Positions 13,548-15,134 of a DNA stretch of 15,134 nt are shown in pieces. Below the pieces are notes generated by a model, which ran no database searches, had not been told where the DNA came from, and saw only the letters and a list, made by a program, of their open reading frames with translations. Position 1 is the stretch's first letter. Each line of letters starts with the position of its first letter. The translations under genes and the position numbers were made by a program. This stretch comes from Candidatus Woesearchaeota archaeon (GTDB lineage: Archaea; Nanobdellota; Nanobdellia; Woesearchaeales; JAGWAF01), in NCBI GenBank assembly GCA_016932755.1, contig JAFGCE010000011.1, positions 1-15,134 of the forward strand, written 5' to 3'.

Positions 13548-15134
13548 ATTCTCACCTCTACTATTGCAGGACCCCAGAGCGAGGGAACATCAGACACCGT
13601 AAGCGTGTCAAGGTCAATGTTATTTTCATCAAGGCTTACCTCCAGCTTTCCGTCGCCGTCAAAATCCAGATTTGAGAAAAGCCTGTATGTTGCATCATCA
13701 AGCGCGTCGTTTGTGCTGTAGGTTGCGTTTGCATAATAGCACTGCTCTGCCCCGCTGTAATCCGAAGGTATTTTTATCGTGTCATTTGTTTCATCCTCAA
13801 ACTCAACATGCCATATGCATCCTTCTGACTCCAGGAAAACCCCTCCATAGTCAAGAAGGCTGTCAATCCTGACAGTGTAAATCAGCTTGTTGTATTCCGA
13901 ACCGCCTGTCATGTTGCCTGGGTCTGTTGCAGTCTTTACAGTTATTGTGTTGTTATCTCCAATTACAATTTTTGACACAGGAACGTTAACTGTGAAAGCA
14001 TCTCCTACATCCCTGTAATAGCTTCCATATTTGCTCAAATTAAATGCTGTGTAATTTCCCAGCACATTATACACGCTAACAAGATCTGTCCACTTGTCTG
14101 CAGAATAAGATGTTGCAGTGAGGTCAATAAGCGTGTTTCCGTCAGGTATGAACAGGTTTCCTTCGCTTACATTATTTCCGAATCTGTTGCCCTCTGCTGT
14201 TATAGGTATCTGGCCGTAAACAGGAGCAGGCACTTCAGGAGTGAAGTTAAACTCTATGTAAGAGTCAGGGTAAAGTATGGAAGTTAATATATCTGTTTGG
14301 TTTACTCTTTGTGTTTCTGTAAATTCTATAAGCTCATTTGCAATTATCAGGTATGTATCCCTTAACTCTTCATAATTTGCTGAACTGAAATATGAGCCGT
14401 CTGTGCAATTTGCCATGTATTGAAGTGTTGTTGCATCAGCTCCGATTCCAAAACCAACAGAATAAACAGTAATGCCATAATCTGCATATGCATCGCATGC
14501 AGCTTTTATTGCGTCATCCTTGGCTGTGTCATACTGGCCGTCGTTATTAAGATCGCCTGAATTTCCCTGCCTAGTGCATTCCTGATTAGCTTCTCCGTCA
14601 CTCATTACAACCATTGCTTTTTTCTTTGCCTGCTCAATAAGCTCGCTGCTGCTTCCTGTAAATTCAAGGTCAAATGCAACATCTGTATCCCAGCACCAAA
14701 TAAAAAAGCATGTTCTTCTGTTTCTCAGCTTTGCAGCAACAATATTCTCTCCCTCAACAAGGTCTGTGGTGTTGATATCAATCTCCCGGTTCCAGTAAGC
14801 TGCTGTATGGCTGCTGTCTACGTTGTTGTCAATAAGATTTCCGTTAACATAAACATCAGCTCCGTCATCAGAATAAACAAAAAGCTTTGCAGCCTGAACA
14901 TCCGAAATGTTGGTTATATCAAACTTTTTTCTGAAATAATAATATCCTTCATACCTGGCGATTATTGTATTAAGCCCCGCATACCCGTTTCCAAGCCCTG
15001 CCTGTCCTTCGCCCCATCCTGAATCATCAAAACCTGCTGATGTCCAGCCAGAAGGGTCTGAGCTGAGGTCATTATCATCATATTTCCATCCTGTTGATTT
15101 CCGGGTAATGAACCCCATCTGCGTATCATTGATA
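13541..15134 (-). CDS. VWA-domain surface protein with jelly-roll-like insert; 5' end beyond window
   Basis: The frame is open through the right edge (residues IND..Q precede the first visible ATG), so the N-terminus is missing. Numbering from the ATG at 15118: residues 11-154 resemble a galactose-binding/PA14-like jelly roll (W11KYDDND, FDDSGWGEGQAGLG, YYYFRKKFDI, LFVYSDDGADVYVNG, LVEGENIVAAKL). Residues 157-258 are the C-terminal half of a von Willebrand A domain (KKAMVVMSDGE with the MIDAS-type Asp; AIKAACDAYADYGITVYSVG; GSYFSS). Residues 259-525 are beta-rich, with about ten sequons over the protein. Calcium-loop-like motifs occur at DLNNDGQYDTAKDD and DFDGDGKLEVSLDE. It is probably an exported adhesin at a pilus tip or cell surface. 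It overlaps the pilin-like gene downstream. There is no C-terminal TM anchor in the visible part. Confidence 0.82.
   Translation of the reverse strand, partial: INDTQMGFITRKSTGWKYDDNDLSSDPSGWTSAGFDDSGWGEGQAGLGNGYAGLNTIIARYEGYYYFRKKFDITNISDVQAAKLFVYSDDGADVYVNGNLIDNNVDSSHTAAYWNREIDINTTDLVEGENIVAAKLRNRRTCFFIWCWDTDVAFDLEFTGSSSELIEQAKKKAMVVMSDGEANQECTRQGNSGDLNNDGQYDTAKDDAIKAACDAYADYGITVYSVGFGIGADATTLQYMANCTDGSYFSSANYEELRDTYLIIANELIEFTETQRVNQTDILTSILYPDSYIEFNFTPEVPAPVYGQIPITAEGNRFGNNVSEGNLFIPDGNTLIDLTATSYSADKWTDLVSVYNVLGNYTAFNLSKYGSYYRDVGDAFTVNVPVSKIVIGDNNTITVKTATDPGNMTGGSEYNKLIYTVRIDSLLDYGGVFLESEGCIWHVEFEDETNDTIKIPSDYSGAEQCYYANATYSTNDALDDATYRLFSNLDFDGDGKLEVSLDENNIDLDTLTVSDVPSLWGPAIVEVRIW
13625..13666 (-). 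other. EF-hand/dockerin-like calcium loop, C-terminal
   Basis: Encodes D-F-D-G-D-G-K-L-E (residues 485-493), with acidic residues at the loop positions 1, 3, 5 and 9 and Gly at 6, in the last 40 residues of the VWA protein. The pattern is that of a calcium-binding loop; actual binding is inferred. Confidence 0.5.
14513..14554 (-). other. Calcium-loop-like insert inside the VWA domain
   Basis: Encodes D-L-N-N-D-G-Q-Y-D (residues 189-197) followed by TAKDD, in the loop after the VWA MSDGE strand. The spacing D/N/D-G/D matches EF-hand or thrombospondin-type-3 calcium loops. Ordinary VWA domains usually have a shorter loop here. Confidence 0.45.

Overview
The window looks like a piece of an archaeal chromosome, most probably from a DPANN lineage of the Woesearchaeota/Pacearchaeota type. 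The evidence is class III (QxxxEF) archaeal pilin signal peptides, an archaeal-type TopA with three C-terminal zinc fingers, an S-layer-like protein, archaeal TATA boxes 22-30 nt before probable transcription starts, GAGGTGA-type ribosome binding sites, and short AT-rich gene spacers. The lineage is an inference from gene style; there is no rRNA or other marker here. All genes except topA lie on the minus strand. I see no tRNA, rRNA, CRISPR array, insertion sequence or integrase.

Layout in coordinate order. (1) 1-1099: 5' part of a secreted S-layer-like protein gene, running off the left edge, with its own promoter. (2) 1253-4299: a three-gene minus-strand operon of a UbiB/ABC1 atypical kinase, a phasin-like protein with a histone-H1-like basic tail, and a membrane-anchored winged-helix regulator. 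(3) 4336-4443: a divergent promoter region. (4) 4444-6669: DNA topoisomerase I, probably from a leaderless transcript. (5) 6749-15134: a minus-strand archaeal type IV (Tad/Epd-like) pilus locus. In transcription order it encodes a von Willebrand A protein carrying an extra jelly-roll-like domain (start beyond the right edge), a minor-pilin-like membrane protein, a winged-helix/coiled-coil protein, a secretion ATPase, two T2SSF platform proteins, and two paralogous class III pilins, each with its own promoter.

How the parts may work together. The ATPase and the two platform proteins would form the cytoplasmic and membrane engine that extracts and stacks the pilins. The VWA protein and the single-TM pilin-like protein, whose genes overlap, are the best candidates for a tip or priming complex that binds a surface. 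The prepilin peptidase (EppA/PibD type) needed to cut the pilins is not in the window. The 5' region of the last pilin gene holds two tandem inverted repeats sharing an AGTAT core, an unexplained regulatory signal. The UbiB operon is separate and probably concerns membrane lipid or quinone homeostasis, with an unusual DNA-binding-like component.

The most interesting items are the VWA protein with its inserted domain and calcium-loop-like motifs, the UbiB/phasin/membrane-wHTH operon, the wHTH-coiled-coil protein next to the pilus ATPase, and the tandem palindromes upstream of the pilin. Two gene starts that a longest-ORF call would set too far upstream are corrected here, because the upstream ATG lies inside the TATA box.
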